DNA of 64,000 nt, from positions 1 to 64,000 of the forward strand of contig NZ_JACSQS010000017.1 in NCBI RefSeq assembly GCF_014836545.1, given 5' to 3'. Positions within the stretch are counted from its first letter, which is position 1; each line of letters begins with the position of its first letter. Both the position numbers and the translations under genes were made by a program. The notes under the pieces were generated by a model that ran no database searches, was not told the origin of the DNA, and worked only from the letters and a program-made list of their open reading frames with translations. Shown here one piece after another: positions 45,201-54,275 of the stretch. Source of the DNA: Stenotrophomonas lacuserhaii. Lineage in GTDB: Bacteria; Pseudomonadota; Gammaproteobacteria; Xanthomonadales; Xanthomonadaceae.

Positions 45201-45757
45201 AGGTAATCCAGGTCCCACTGCAGCTCTTCGGCATCGCGGCCGACGCCGGCGGTGCGGATGATCACGCCCATTTCGTCGGGAATGTTCAGCTTGTCCAGCG
45301 CGTCCTTCAGGGCGGCGCGGTCTTCGCCTTCGATCCGGCGCGAGACGCCACCGGCGCTCGGCGAGTTCGGCATCAGCACCATGTAGCGGCCGGCCAGCGA
45401 AATGAACGTGGTCAGGGCAGCGCCCTTGTTGCCGCGTTCATCCTTGTCGATCTGCACCACGATTTCCTGGCCTTCGCGCAGGAGCTCCTTGATGCCGGCC
45501 TTGTTGTGGTCCACGCCAGCCTGGAAGTAATCGCGGGAGATTTCCTTCAGCGGCAGGAAGCCATGGCGGCCACCGCCGTATTCGACGAAGGCGGCTTCCA
45601 GCGAGGGCTCGATGCGGAAAATCCGGCCCTTGTAGATGTTGGACTTCTTCTGTTCCTTGGCCGGCTGCTCGATGTCGATGTCATACAACGACTGGCCATC
45701 CACGATGGCTACACGCAGTTCTTCGGCCTGCGTGGCGTTGATCAGCATTCGCTTCAT
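42287..45757 (-). CDS. rne: Ribonuclease E
   Basis: Essential endoribonuclease for mRNA decay and rRNA/tRNA processing. The 1156-residue protein has the catalytic half in residues 1-510: S1 domain ([24 protein letters not shown]), Mg-binding D301 (TAIDVNS) and D344 (VVIDFID), and the Zn-link C402-P-H-C405. Residues 510-1156 are the disordered scaffold half: Lys/Arg/Asp runs, Gln/Gly-rich stretches, a [15 protein letters not shown] patch for RNA binding, and a repeated VEAPK module near 960-985. Divergent from rluC as in E. coli; long leader listed below. ATG 45757 begins the standard MKRMLINA N-terminus. Confidence 0.97.
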   Translation of the reverse strand: MKRMLINATQAEELRVAIVDGQSLYDIDIEQPAKEQKKSNIYKGRIFRIEPSLEAAFVEYGGGRHGFLPLKEISRDYFQAGVDHNKAGIKELLREGQEIVVQIDKDERGNKGAALTTFISLAGRYMVLMPNSPSAGGVSRRIEGEDRAALKDALDKLNIPDEMGVIIRTAGVGRDAEELQWDLDYLLNVWRAIAEAALSKPAPFLIYQESRLIVRALRDYLRADIGEILVDTEEMYQHAREFMQQVMPQTLRKLKHYTDDIPLFNRFQIESQIEGAYERNVRLPSGGSIVVDQTEALTAIDVNSSRATKGSDIEDTAFQTNLEAAEEAARQLRLRDLGGLVVIDFIDMSSNKHQREVENRLAQALKYDRARVQVGRISRFGLLEMSRQRLRPSLGESSQLVCPHCDGHGRMRSVESLSLSIIRVAEEHAMKENTGQVLVQAPVEIANYLLNEKRSALREIEARHEAPIVIVADEQLHTPHYTVTRLRENELGEESGKPSYQRGTPRKLPVHALTKGQLNIPPPAVTQVQHNSPAPIREEAAPQPAPVPVAAPVAAPAATGGVVGWFKRIFGGEPAVAPAPAPAARANGGDNGRKDRNGKDRTGKDRKDRRDDSRSAGNGASQAQGQGRKERGERGERGERRQGNAQGGNAQVAATANAQGGNGNGQQQPKQRQEQGQQGGKQRNERGERTEQAQGQAPAQGQQQPKVKQPRQPRVQDGDKPQRDGSDIAAAATVAAITPMGLDAAEAASRLANQQLRGEEVDSHTATAASPATPQATEAAPATARMPVADTDVEEPSAVSVEGAEGTETPATDDGSSEGGSRRRRGRRGGRRRRRGNAEGTASDSLGHDDSDEDENDAEEQDATAVSVPSEVGDTEKRQPASSRPQPEFDFDDEGDAPAPIEREKRAAAVLATAAIVPAAASAVTAERAPVVEAPKAEAPKVEAPKVEAPKIEAAPAFVASPRIDTPAEAVADVEPVKPAVSADVARPQHDAATPVQAEVPKAEAPAAAAPVAAVEQAPSWQPVPPAAPKVEAVPAEAEASKPAPVAAASAPVQTSMLDAIEPATPQAPAATVSAAVEPVVAPVAAPLPAAVAAPAVVEAVEAAEPAILAGGTDAAAQAAVVAQPEPAAASKVTETATSETDAEEDKAKPGNLPQG

Positions 45758-46164
45758 TGTTGCGTTCCTCGCAAGCGGCTACCGCGCGGAACGCCATGGA
45801 GTTTCGCCTCTGGATACGGCTGGCCGCCCATTCGCGCAGGCGCGGGGAGGGTGGCCCGGGTTTCCAGCGCTACGACACCACGGCAGGCCGCGGGAGCGCT
45901 CTTGTTATCTGGTTTTGGGTGTTACGGGACCGGCGGCAGCTGTCAGCCAAAACTGGAGCGCCACGCGGGACATGTTCAGCGCGACTGCGTGTCAGGCAAT
46001 CGGCGATGGCCGGGAGCGCCGGTGAGCCGCTAACATGGCCGCCCCGGGGGCGGTGGTCGCGCGCTGTGCCGGATTCGTTGGAAGACAGGCTTCTGGCCCG
46101 GAGTAACTTCCAACGAAATCAATCCCTTATCTCGCCGCCCGAGTGTAACAGAATAAACAGGCTG
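45758..46164. other. 407-base divergent region rne / rluC with inverted repeat
   Basis: It must hold promoters and the rne 5' leader; in E. coli the rne leader mediates autoregulation, and a similar role is possible here. TTCGTTGGAAG (46074-46084) and CTTCCAACGAA (46107-46117) form an 11-pair stem with a 22-base loop, 47 bases before rluC. The rluC frame stays open through the whole region, but codon-by-codon it has no family similarity before 46165. Confidence 0.65.
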
Positions 46165-47139
46165 ATGACTGCTCAAGACCCCGCAAACCCCAACTCCGAC
46201 AAGCCTTCCGTGCGCATGATCACCGTTCCCGACGACCGGGCGGGACAGCGGCTGGACAATTTCCTGCTCGGACAACTGAAAGGGGCACCGCGCAGCCTGG
46301 TCTACAAGCTGGTCCGCAGCGGTCAGGTGCGGGTGAACGGCGGCCGCGCCAAGGCCGAGCGCAAGCTGGAAGGCGGGGAGGTGATCCGCATTCCGCCGGT
46401 CCATCTCAGCGAGGAAGGCGACAGGACCGGTCCGCCGGAGTCGTTCATGCGCCGGCTGGAACAGGCCATCGTGTATGAAGACGAGCGCCTGCTGGCCCTG
46501 AACAAGCCGTCCGGGGTGGCCAGCCATGGCGGCAGCGGGATCAGCTTCGGCGCCATCGAAACCCTGCGGGCGCTGCGTCCGGGCAAGACGCTGGAGCTGG
46601 TCCACCGGTTGGACCGGGACACCTCCGGCCTGCTGATCGTGGCCAAGAAGCGCTCTGCGCTGAGCGAACTGCAGGCGCTGTTGCGCGAGGACCACGGCGC
46701 CGGCATCCGCAAGAAATACCTGACCCTGCTGGCCGGGCGAATGCCCGACGGCACCATGACGGTGGACGCGCCGCTGCACGTCGGCCTGCGCCAGGGCGGA
46801 GAGCGCCACGTACAGGTGAATGCGATCGGCAAGCCGTCGATCAGCCACTTCAAGGTACTGGAGCGCCGCGGTGGCCATTCCTACTGCGAGGTGCGGATCG
46901 AAACCGGGCGCACCCACCAGATCCGCGTGCACGCCCAGCATCTGGGGAATCCGGTGGCGGGTGACGACAAATACGGCGATCCTGTCGTCAACAAGCGCTT
47001 TCGTGAGCAGATCGGGCTGAAGCGACTGTTCCTGCATGCCGCCTCGCTGGAGTTCGCGCTGGACGCGGGCAAGACCCCCTACGTGTTGAACGCGCCACTG
47101 GCCGAGGAGCTGGTCGAGGCGCTGGATCGGCTGAAGTAG
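46165..47139 (+). CDS. rluC: 23S rRNA pseudouridine synthase RluC
   Basis: A 324-residue enzyme making pseudouridines 955, 2504 and 2580 in 23S rRNA. S4 domain at about 22-75 (RAGQRLDNFLLGQLKGAPRSLVYKLVRSGQVRVNGGR), catalytic HRLDRDTSGLL with D150, and the late ETGRTHQIRVHAQHLGNPVAGDDKYG. Divergent from rne, the usual arrangement. ATG 46165 gives the family length. Confidence 0.95.
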   Translation: MTAQDPANPNSDKPSVRMITVPDDRAGQRLDNFLLGQLKGAPRSLVYKLVRSGQVRVNGGRAKAERKLEGGEVIRIPPVHLSEEGDRTGPPESFMRRLEQAIVYEDERLLALNKPSGVASHGGSGISFGAIETLRALRPGKTLELVHRLDRDTSGLLIVAKKRSALSELQALLREDHGAGIRKKYLTLLAGRMPDGTMTVDAPLHVGLRQGGERHVQVNAIGKPSISHFKVLERRGGHSYCEVRIETGRTHQIRVHAQHLGNPVAGDDKYGDPVVNKRFREQIGLKRLFLHAASLEFALDAGKTPYVLNAPLAEELVEALDRLK

Positions 47140-47388
<249 letters not shown>

Positions 47389-48198
47389 TCACCACTTGAA
47401 TAGCACCAGGCTCAACGCCAGGGTCATCATGCCCGCCACCAGCCCGTACACCGTTTCGTGGCCCTGCGCGTAGCGCTTGGCCGCCGGCAGCAGCTCGTCC
47501 AGCGCCAGGAACACCATCACCCCGGCGATCAGCCCGAATACCCAGCCGAAGGTGGCGTGGTTCAGCGAGCCGGACAACAGGAAATAGCCGATCGCCGCGC
47601 CGATCGGCTCGGCCAGGCCGGACAGCAGGCTCGCCGCGAAGGCGTAGAACTTGTTCTGCGTGGCGAAGTACACCGGCACCGCGATGGCGATGCCTTCGGG
47701 GATGTTGTGGATGGCGATGGCGAAGGCCAGCGGCATGCCCACCGATGGGCTTTCCAGCGTGGCGAAGAAGGTTGCCAGGCCTTCCGGGAAGTTGTGCGCG
47801 GTGATCGCCACGGCGGTCAGCAGGCCGACCCGCTTGATATAGGCCTTGTTGTCGGCGCGGAAGCCCGGATCCTTCGCGTCCAGGCTCTCGTGCGGGTTGG
47901 GGATCAGGTGGTCGATGCCCATGATCACCAGGATGCCCAGCAGGAAAGCGAGGGTGCCATAGGTGAAGCCGAGGCGCGGATCGTAGGCCTGGGTGAACGA
48001 GTCGATCGACTTGTTGAGGATCTCCGACAACGACACGTAGACCATCGCGCCGCCGGCAAACGCCAGCCCGAAGGCCAGCAGGCGAGGGTTGGGACGTTTT
48101 GCGAACAACACCATCAGGCTGCCGAGCGCGGTGGCCAGACCCGCGGCCAGGGTGACCGCCAAGGCGATCCAGACGTTCTCGGTGGAAATCTGCAGCAT
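47389..48198 (-). CDS. zupT: ZIP-family divalent metal transporter ZupT
   Basis: A 269-residue, eight-helix inner-membrane transporter for zinc and other divalent metals. Metal-site motifs HNFPEG (near 138) and HNIPEG (near 167) on helices IV and V are intact. The variable loop contains HESLDAKDPG. ATG 48198 is chosen; the longer frame begins at a TTG four codons earlier. Confidence 0.93.
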   Translation of the reverse strand: MLQISTENVWIALAVTLAAGLATALGSLMVLFAKRPNPRLLAFGLAFAGGAMVYVSLSEILNKSIDSFTQAYDPRLGFTYGTLAFLLGILVIMGIDHLIPNPHESLDAKDPGFRADNKAYIKRVGLLTAVAITAHNFPEGLATFFATLESPSVGMPLAFAIAIHNIPEGIAIAVPVYFATQNKFYAFAASLLSGLAEPIGAAIGYFLLSGSLNHATFGWVFGLIAGVMVFLALDELLPAAKRYAQGHETVYGLVAGMMTLALSLVLFKW

Positions 48199-48293
48199 CT
48201 GCCGGTGCAATCCTTCAGCTGGCGATCACCCCGCTCGGGCGGGGCGTTGGGGAGGGAGGGAGGACGCCGGCGGGCCGTGGCGGAAGGCTGGCA

Positions 48294-48713
48294 TCAGCCG
48301 CCGCGGCGCAGGCGTTCTTCCACCGCGAAGCATTCATCCGGGCGCGGCTGCGGCGGGTTGAAACTCACCGGCACCTGGATCGTGGCGGGCATCTTCTGGC
48401 CGTTGCGGCTGGCGGCGTTGAACTGCCAGCCCTGCACGGCGGTGCGTGCCTGTTCGTCCAGCTGCGGGTTGCCGCTGCTGGTCAGCTGGGTCACTTCGGT
48501 AGGCTTGCCTTCCACTCCCACCACGACCTTCAGAGTGGTGGTGCCGCCCACGCCGCTGCAGGCCAGTTCGATCGGGTACTGCGGCGGCGGGGTCTTGACC
48601 GCGGCGACTTCGGTCGGCGGGGTGGCCGGCGCGGCCGGGGTCGCCGGCTCGCCGGAGCCACAGGCGGCCAGGCCGGTGGCGAGCAGGGGCAGGATCAACA
48701 GGCGCAGGGTCAT
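48294..48713 (-). CDS. Lipoprotein with TonB C-terminal-like domain
   Basis: A 139-residue protein with signal peptide and lipobox (LAAC, Cys18), a short Pro/Ala-rich linker, and a TonB-C-like domain: TTTLKVVVGVEGKPTEVTQLTSSGNPQLDEQARTAVQGWQFNAAS. It lacks the TM helix of real TonB, so energy transfer from ExbBD is unlikely by itself. Two further cysteines (ELACSG and DECFA) may pair. Starts five bases after phhB ends, suggesting one transcript. Confidence 0.8.
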   Translation of the reverse strand: MTLRLLILPLLATGLAACGSGEPATPAAPATPPTEVAAVKTPPPQYPIELACSGVGGTTTLKVVVGVEGKPTEVTQLTSSGNPQLDEQARTAVQGWQFNAASRNGQKMPATIQVPVSFNPPQPRPDECFAVEERLRRGG

Positions 48714-48718
48714 GGCAG

Positions 48719-49060
48719 TCACTCCGTCAGGGCCGATGCTTTGGCAGCGCAGATGAAATCGTTCTCGCTCAGCCCGCCCACGTCGTGCGTGGAATAACGC
48801 ACCACGGCGCGGTCGTAATGCACCCCCAGGTCGGGGTGGTGGTCCTCGCGGTGGGCGATGAAGGCCAGCGCATTGACGAAGGCGAGCGTGTGGTAATAGT
48901 CCTTGAAGCGGAAGGTACGCTGCAGGGCCTGGCCATTCTCGACCAGTTCCCAGCCGGGCACCTGCGGCAGCAGTTCCGCCAGCCGGGCCTGCCCCAGGCG
49001 GTGCTCGTTGCCCCGGCGGGGGATGCAATGGGCCTGTTCCAGCGGGACCAGATCGTTCAT
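48719..49060 (-). CDS. phhB: Pterin-4a-carbinolamine dehydratase PhhB
   Basis: A 113-residue enzyme that dehydrates 4a-hydroxytetrahydrobiopterin to recycle the pterin cofactor of phenylalanine hydroxylase. The active-site motif [33 protein letters not shown] is complete. No phenylalanine hydroxylase gene lies in the window. Confidence 0.93.
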   Translation of the reverse strand: MNDLVPLEQAHCIPRRGNEHRLGQARLAELLPQVPGWELVENGQALQRTFRFKDYYHTLAFVNALAFIAHREDHHPDLGVHYDRAVVRYSTHDVGGLSENDFICAAKASALTE

Positions 49061-49083
49061 GGAATGCTCTACCTCTGAAATCG

Positions 49084-49113
49084 TTGACTGAACATTGCGC
49101 GGTCCAGTGTATA
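49084..49113 (+). promoter_or_regulatory. Predicted promoter of nfuA
   Basis: TTGACT (49084-49089) and TGTATA (49108-49113) with an 18-base spacer, about 43 bases before the ATG. TATAAA two bases further gives a 20-base spacer and is less likely. Confidence 0.5.
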
Positions 49114-49155
49114 AACCGAATGATCGCGTAACAGGTACTTCGTTAGAATAGCCCG

Positions 49156-49755
49156 ATGATCCAGATCTCCGACACCGCCCAGACCCATTTCCGCAAGTTG
49201 ATCGAACGCGAAGGCGTGCCTGGCATGGGCGTGCGCGTGTCTGCGGTCGACCCCGGCACCCCCCGCGCCGATGCCCGGCTTGAGTTCGCCGAACCGGCCG
49301 ACCTGCTCGGCGACGAGTGGGCGGTGGACTGCGACGGCTTCACCTTGTACGTGGCCTCCGACAGCGTGGGCTGGCTGGACGGCGCCGAGATCGACATCGT
49401 CACCGGCAACGCCGGCGGCCAGCAGCTGACCATCAAGGCGCCGCGCATAAAGGGCGAAGCGCCCGGTGATGCGGCCTCGCTGGTGGAGCGCGTGCACTGG
49501 GTGGTGGAGAACGAGGTCAATCCGCAGCTCGCCTCGCACGGTGGCAAGGTCGCGGTGCAGGAAGTGTCCGCCGACGGCGTGGTACTGCTGCGTTTTGGCG
49601 GCGGCTGCCAGGGCTGCGGCATGGCCGATGTCACGTTGAAGCAGGGAATCGAGAAGACGCTGATGGGCCGGGTTCCGGGCATTACGGCGGTACGTGATGC
49701 CACCGACCACGATAGTGGGCAGGCGCCGTACATGCCGCGCGGCAACGTCGCCTGA
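49156..49755 (+). CDS. nfuA: Fe-S biogenesis protein NfuA
   Basis: A 199-residue Fe-S carrier with an A-type-like N-terminal domain (degenerate, without its cysteines) and a C-terminal Nfu domain with the cluster-binding CxxC in [21 protein letters not shown] near 150-170. It delivers 4Fe-4S clusters under stress. Length and layout match E. coli NfuA. Confidence 0.96.
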   Translation: MIQISDTAQTHFRKLIEREGVPGMGVRVSAVDPGTPRADARLEFAEPADLLGDEWAVDCDGFTLYVASDSVGWLDGAEIDIVTGNAGGQQLTIKAPRIKGEAPGDAASLVERVHWVVENEVNPQLASHGGKVAVQEVSADGVVLLRFGGGCQGCGMADVTLKQGIEKTLMGRVPGITAVRDATDHDSGQAPYMPRGNVA

Positions 49756-49765
49756 CGCCCGCTGC

Positions 49766-51538
49766 GTGCCGTCATCCCGGGCTGCGCAGTGGATCGAGGC
49801 CCTGCTGGCGCGCCAGCAGGAGCCGCCCATTCTGGAAAAGAAGACCGGCCTGCCGTATGGGTGGGCCATCTGGCTGCGCGCGCGTCCGCCGCTGCCGCGT
49901 CCCCAGCATGCACGTGAGCTGGTTGCGGTGCTGCTGCCGCGCCCACTACCGGCCAGCCGTGGGCGCCTGCCAGGACTGACGATGTGGCAGGCGCTGCGTC
50001 GCCTGGGATGGCAGCAATGGGATCCGGCCCCGCGCGACCAGCGCTGGATGCGCTGGACTTCCGCAGGGGTGAGCCTGCTGTTGCACCTGCTGTTTGCCTT
50101 CCTGCTGTTGTGGGTGGCACTGGTGCGTTCTTCGCAGCCGGATACCCAGGGTGGGGAGGGCGAGCGCGTGCAGGTGGAGTTCATCGGGCAGGGCGCACAG
50201 GAAGGTGGCGGCGAGCAGCCCGGCAGCGAGGCCGCAGCAGCTGCCGAGGCCGGTGCGGCTTCGGCGGACGGCCCAGCGGCACCCCCGTCCGAAGCACGGG
50301 ACAGCGCGTCGGCAGCGTCCATCGCAGCGGCGCAGCCGGCCCCGGACGCAGCCGCTGCCGCGCCTGCGATGGTGTCCGAACCCACGCCTGCCGAGCCGAC
50401 GCCGCCTGCACCGACGCCGCCGCTGCCGACGCCGCCGGTACAGGCGACGGACGTGGCCGAGGCAACAACCGATTTCGTGGTGCCGCCGGTCAGCGTGCCG
50501 CGTACCGAAGTCACCGTGGTCCCGCGCCAGGCGGCGCCCTTGGTTCGCGAACGCGAGGTGCAGGTCGTGCAGGCCCCGGTCGTGCTCACGCCGCGTCCGG
50601 TGACGCCCGTGCGCACCCGTGCACCGTCTGAAACCAGGGTGCAGGTGCGTGAGCGCGAGGTCCCGCTTGCGGTGCAGGCGCCGACGCCGCTGCGACTGCC
50701 ACAGTCAGATGTAGCGGTGCAGGTTGCCCCGCGTGAGCCCACCGTCGTGCGCGAACGCGAAGTGGCTACCGTGACCGCGCCTGCGATCAGCGTGCCGACG
50801 GTGCCCGGGCGCGAGCCGGCGCTGCGCACGCGGCCCACTACCGAGCCGACCGTGCGCGAACGTGCCGTTGCCAACGCCGCTGCCAGCGCCAACCCGCGCC
50901 CGTCAGCGACCGCGGCTGCCCAGGCCTCATCGTCTTCTTCAGCGGCTGCAGCGGCTTCGGCATCTACCGCCGCATCGCGCGCGCCGGGCCAGGCGGGTGC
51001 GCAGGCGCGTCCAACGCCGGGCAACTGGGCCACGCCGGCGCGCGGTGATGATTGGGGTGCATCCACCCGTGATCGTCCCGGCAGCAGTGCGGGCGCGCAG
51101 GCCAATCGTGATGCCGGGCAGGGCAGCGGCGTCTTCAACGCGGACGGCAGCGTGCGCGTTCCCGGCCAGGACGGCGCCGGCAACACCGATCGCGGTGCGC
51201 CTGGCGGTGACAACGATGGCTGGAGCCGCGACCGCATCGCGCAGTCCGGCACCTGGCTCAAGCGACCGCCGTATGACTACACCCCGACCTCGTTCGACAA
51301 GTATTGGGTGCCCAATGAATCGCTGCTGGCCGAGTGGGTGCGGCGCGGCGTGCAGTCGGTCGAAATTCCGCTGCCGGGTACCAGCACGAAGATTTCCTGT
51401 GTGATTTCGGTGCTGCAGTTCGGCGGTGGGTGCGGCCTCAACGATCCGAACATGCAGGACCAGCCGGCCATCGCGCGTCCGCCGCCGGACATTCCGTTCA
51501 AGAAAGAGCTGCAGGAAGACAACGGCAGCGTCCGCTGA
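49766..51538 (+). CDS. TonB/TolA-like repetitive membrane protein
   Basis: About 590 residues. An N-terminal cytosolic stretch (WIEALLARQQEPPILEKKTGLPYGWAIWLRARPPLP) precedes one TM helix (SLLLHLLFAFLLLWVALV). Then comes a long Ala/Pro/Glu/Arg-rich periplasmic region with several VREREV modules at roughly 45-residue spacing, a Ser/Ala-rich patch, a Gly/Asp-rich patch, and a C-terminal domain with two cysteines (ISCVIS, GGGCGLN). This layout is that of TonB or TolA spacers; similar xanthomonad genes are called transmembrane repetitive protein. Start unsure: GTG 49766, GTG 49694 and ATG 49982 are options. Confidence 0.7.
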   Translation: MPSSRAAQWIEALLARQQEPPILEKKTGLPYGWAIWLRARPPLPRPQHARELVAVLLPRPLPASRGRLPGLTMWQALRRLGWQQWDPAPRDQRWMRWTSAGVSLLLHLLFAFLLLWVALVRSSQPDTQGGEGERVQVEFIGQGAQEGGGEQPGSEAAAAAEAGAASADGPAAPPSEARDSASAASIAAAQPAPDAAAAAPAMVSEPTPAEPTPPAPTPPLPTPPVQATDVAEATTDFVVPPVSVPRTEVTVVPRQAAPLVREREVQVVQAPVVLTPRPVTPVRTRAPSETRVQVREREVPLAVQAPTPLRLPQSDVAVQVAPREPTVVREREVATVTAPAISVPTVPGREPALRTRPTTEPTVRERAVANAAASANPRPSATAAAQASSSSSAAAAASASTAASRAPGQAGAQARPTPGNWATPARGDDWGASTRDRPGSSAGAQANRDAGQGSGVFNADGSVRVPGQDGAGNTDRGAPGGDNDGWSRDRIAQSGTWLKRPPYDYTPTSFDKYWVPNESLLAEWVRRGVQSVEIPLPGTSTKISCVISVLQFGGGCGLNDPNMQDQPAIARPPPDIPFKKELQEDNGSVR

Positions 51539-51542
51539 CCGC

Positions 51543-51959
51543 TCAGTATCCGCTGGACAGGAACGCCCACAGCGGCAGGTCCTGCTCGGCCCAGTACTGG
51601 CTGGCCTCGTCGAGGATATCCAGCAGGGTGTCGAAGCTGGCCGCGTCCTGCGCACGCAGGGCGTCGATGCGATCCAGGAACAGTGCGTGCCCGCCTGCGG
51701 CGCCCAGCCACGACAGGTCGCGCAGGTTGTCCGACAGCGCGTCCCAGTTGCCGCCGGACCCGGCGGGGAAATCCAGCTGCGCGGCAAGTCGTGCAAGCAG
51801 CGTACGTTTGTCTGCGACCCCTTCCAGATCGACCCGGCGCACCAGCAGGCCGGCATCGCGCATGGCGGCGGCGAGCGCGGCCTCGTCGCCCTGTCCTATC
51901 GCATACACGCCAGCGTTGTTGAGGTCATGCAGGCCCAGGCCGAAGGCATCGTGGGTCAT
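51543..51959 (-). CDS. Barstar-family ribonuclease inhibitor
   Basis: A 138-residue protein with the barstar pattern: VRRVDLEGVADKRTLLARLAAQLDFPAGSGGNWDALSDNLRDLSWL, then HALFLDRID and a C-terminal LPLWAFLSSGY. The conserved NWDAL helix is the part that plugs the RNase active site. The ATG overlaps the stop of the RNase gene by four bases, so inhibitor and enzyme are made together and the cytosol is protected before export. Confidence 0.92.
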   Translation of the reverse strand: MTHDAFGLGLHDLNNAGVYAIGQGDEAALAAAMRDAGLLVRRVDLEGVADKRTLLARLAAQLDFPAGSGGNWDALSDNLRDLSWLGAAGGHALFLDRIDALRAQDAASFDTLLDILDEASQYWAEQDLPLWAFLSSGY

Positions 51960-52408
51960 GGCACGGCCCCCTGCGCGGGCACATTGAAGCTGCGGAAGCT
52001 CTCGTAATGATCGCTGGTGTAATACCAGGCGTCCGGTGGCTTGCCGCCGGTGATGATGCGGCGTGCGCCGCGGTTGCCGGCACCCGGCGTTTCCACGGTG
52101 TACTCGCGGTAATAACCGCGCTCGCGTTGCGGCAGCCGCTGCTCGCGGTTGCCGAATACGCTGCCGTCCTGGCGGTGCGGGAACGGGCCGCCGCGCTGGA
52201 TCAGCGCGATCGTCTGGCGCGCTTCGGCAGGCAGAAAGCCCGGCAGCGCGGCATGGGGCGCCGGGGCGGCCGAGGTGGCCGCCGGCGCCGGCGTGCCGGA
52301 CAGGCTGGGCGCGAACTGCGGCTTGGACGGGCGCTGCAGGAAATGGTTGCCCACCAGCCCGAGCAGCAGCAGGGCGATGGCGGTAATCAGCAGGCGGGGA
52401 TTGCGCAT
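51956..52408 (-). CDS. Exported guanyl-specific ribonuclease (barnase/RNase Sa family)
   Basis: A 150-residue protein with an N-terminal hydrophobic segment (about 5-21; signal peptide or anchor), a Pro/Ala linker, then the microbial RNase fold: [31 protein letters not shown], the catalytic Glu in [11 protein letters not shown], Arg in GARRIITGG and His in [13 protein letters not shown]. All catalytic residues of RNase Sa/barnase are visible. ATG 52408 is used; upstream in-frame ATG 52459 is possible. Cognate barstar overlaps downstream. Confidence 0.92.
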   Translation of the reverse strand: MRNPRLLITAIALLLLGLVGNHFLQRPSKPQFAPSLSGTPAPAATSAAPAPHAALPGFLPAEARQTIALIQRGGPFPHRQDGSVFGNREQRLPQRERGYYREYTVETPGAGNRGARRIITGGKPPDAWYYTSDHYESFRSFNVPAQGAVP

Positions 52409-52607
52409 GGCGACGGCAGGCGTGGAAACAGTGGCCACTGTAACGCCGCCGGACTGCATCGCGCATGAGGGCCACGCTGTCGCACCACGGTCACCTGCAG
52501 GACGAAGTTTCCTTTACATCCCTCTTGGTAATCTTCACACCTGTCCCCATCATTTACCGTGCACCACCTGGCGTCAGCCAGGTCCCCAAGCTACGAGGAG
52601 ATGCACC

Positions 52608-53219
52608 ATGGCCTACACCCTGCCCAAGCTGTCCTACGCCTATGACGCCCTGGAACCGCATATCGATGCGGCCACCATGGAGATCCACTACACCAAGCAT
52701 CACCAGACCTACATCAACAACGTCAACGCAGCGCTGGAAGGCACCGAGTACGCCGATCTGCCGGTTGAAGAGCTGGTCAAGAAGCTGAAGTCGCTGCCGG
52801 AAAACCTGCAGGGCCCGGTGCGCAACAACGGCGGCGGCCATGCCAACCATTCGCTGTTCTGGACCGTGATGGCGCCCAACGCCGGCGGCAATCCGGTCGG
52901 TGAGGTGGCCAAGAAGATCGACAGTGATCTCGGTGGCTTCGACAAGTTCAAGGACGCCTTCACCAAGGCAGCGCTGACGCGCTTCGGCAGTGGCTGGGCG
53001 TGGCTGAGCGTTACCCCGGACAAGAAGGTCGTGGTGGAAAGCACCGGCAACCAGGACAGCCCGCTGATGGAAGGCAACACGCCGATCCTCGGCCTGGATG
53101 TCTGGGAGCACGCCTATTACCTGAAGTACCAGAACCGTCGCCCGGAATACATCGGCGCGTTCTTCAACGTGATCGACTGGAATGAAGTCGAGCGTCGTTA
53201 CCAGGAAGCGGTTGCCTGA
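52608..53219 (+). CDS. sodA: Superoxide dismutase, Mn type
   Basis: A 203-residue Mn/Fe superoxide dismutase. Metal ligands in HYTKHH (His), NHSLFW (His) and DVWEHAYY (Asp, His). [13 protein letters not shown] and the [35 protein letters not shown] segment match the Mn-type subgroup. ATG 52608 follows GAGGAG by seven bases. A terminator follows, so the gene is probably transcribed alone. Confidence 0.96.
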   Translation: MAYTLPKLSYAYDALEPHIDAATMEIHYTKHHQTYINNVNAALEGTEYADLPVEELVKKLKSLPENLQGPVRNNGGGHANHSLFWTVMAPNAGGNPVGEVAKKIDSDLGGFDKFKDAFTKAALTRFGSGWAWLSVTPDKKVVVESTGNQDSPLMEGNTPILGLDVWEHAYYLKYQNRRPEYIGAFFNVIDWNEVERRYQEAVA

Positions 53220-53246
53220 TCGCAACAGCGTTCCGGTAGAAGCAGA

Positions 53247-53276
53247 AGGGCCGCGCACTCCAGCGCGGCCCTTTTT
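53247..53276 (+). terminator. Rho-independent terminator after sodA
   Basis: AGGGCCGCGC / GCGCGGCCCT ten-pair stem with six-base loop followed by TTTT(T), 27 bases after the sodA stop. Confidence 0.9.
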
Positions 53277-53301
53277 CGTTGCGCCGGTGCGCAGCGTCGC
53301 C

Positions 53302-54120
53302 TCAGCCGGCCGGAGCCTGCAGTCGCAGCACTGCCATCACGCCAAGTGGCAGCAGCGGCATTTCACCCTCGGCCGGCAGTTCGATGCGCTGCTGGCGCTT
53401 TCCGCTGAACGATTTGACCTGGAACAGCACGTCCAGCCCGTGGCTGTCGACGCTGCCGTTCGCCGCGCCGGGCTTTTCCGCCCGTGCCGAGGGGTTGCGC
53501 CGCGCCGGTTGGAAGCCGGGCATGCCGCGCACCACCTCGCTGCTGCTGGCGGAAAAATCACCGGCGACCAGGCTCGGGTGGCCGTCGGAGGTCGCGGCGA
53601 TCCAGGCCATCAGGTCGTTGGTCTGGTGCTGGCGGTTGGCCGCGGTATCCGGCTCTGGCCGCAACCGTGCCACATAGATGTTGACCTGCCCCTCGCCGAC
53701 GGCGACGCGCATCATGCCCGCAGCGCTGAAGCGTCCCGGGGGATGCAGCAGGGTGACGCCGTCTTCTTCCACGCGCAGCCGGCTGAGCATCGCGCTGCCG
53801 TGCCGCTGGGCCTGGCTGGGCGGATCGGAGGTGATGAAATCGCAGCTGTAGCGCAGCCGGCTGGCAAGCCAGCAGGCCGGATTGCGACGACCCTCCTGCA
53901 GTACCGACTGCACCGTGATCACGTCCGGTCGCAGGGTGGCCAGCAGCTGGGCGATCGCTTCGCGACGATGCTCCCAGCCCGGATCCTCCTGGGCGGGCAG
54001 CTGCAGGCTGGCCACGCTGAGTTCGGCAAGCGGACTGGCCGCCGCCGGCTGGGCACGGACCACCAAGGGAGCCAACAACAGGCCAACGCACAGCAACAGG
54101 GGGAAAGGAGGGGTGCGCAT
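53302..54120 (-). CDS. Secreted EEP-fold protein with degenerate active site
   Basis: A 272-residue exported protein (signal peptide to about residue 23) aligned by eye with the EEP protein at 41168. The fold landmarks remain, but catalytic positions are replaced: the Asn of TFN, Glu of LQE (here VQS), His of ATHL (here VARL), Asn of GDFN (here GDFS), His of IDH (here LDV), and the final SDH is missing. It is probably not a nuclease/phosphatase any more and may be a binding or inhibitor protein. Open and intact otherwise, so not a pseudogene by frame. Confidence 0.78.
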   Translation of the reverse strand: MRTPPFPLLLCVGLLLAPLVVRAQPAAASPLAELSVASLQLPAQEDPGWEHRREAIAQLLATLRPDVITVQSVLQEGRRNPACWLASRLRYSCDFITSDPPSQAQRHGSAMLSRLRVEEDGVTLLHPPGRFSAAGMMRVAVGEGQVNIYVARLRPEPDTAANRQHQTNDLMAWIAATSDGHPSLVAGDFSASSSEVVRGMPGFQPARRNPSARAEKPGAANGSVDSHGLDVLFQVKSFSGKRQQRIELPAEGEMPLLPLGVMAVLRLQAPAG

Positions 54121-54275
54121 AACGATAAGTTTACGCTTGCGCCGTGCAGGCGTCGTGACCCCCGCAGCGTCTCTGCCACGCTTTTCGAGCGCTGTCATGC
54201 AGCCCTGCAGCGTGCGCTGGGTGCCTTGATTCCGGTAACCTTGGCGCTTTAGTGTCCGCAGGAAAGCCTTACAGG

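Noticed and set aside
42788-46033. 1081-codon plus-strand open frame opposite rne
   Set aside because: Antisense shadow of the low-complexity RNase E scaffold; repeats of R, L, A and no recognisable domain.
45757-46164. In-frame upstream extension of rluC by 136 codons
   Set aside because: No family similarity, and it fills the expected rne/rluC promoter and leader region.
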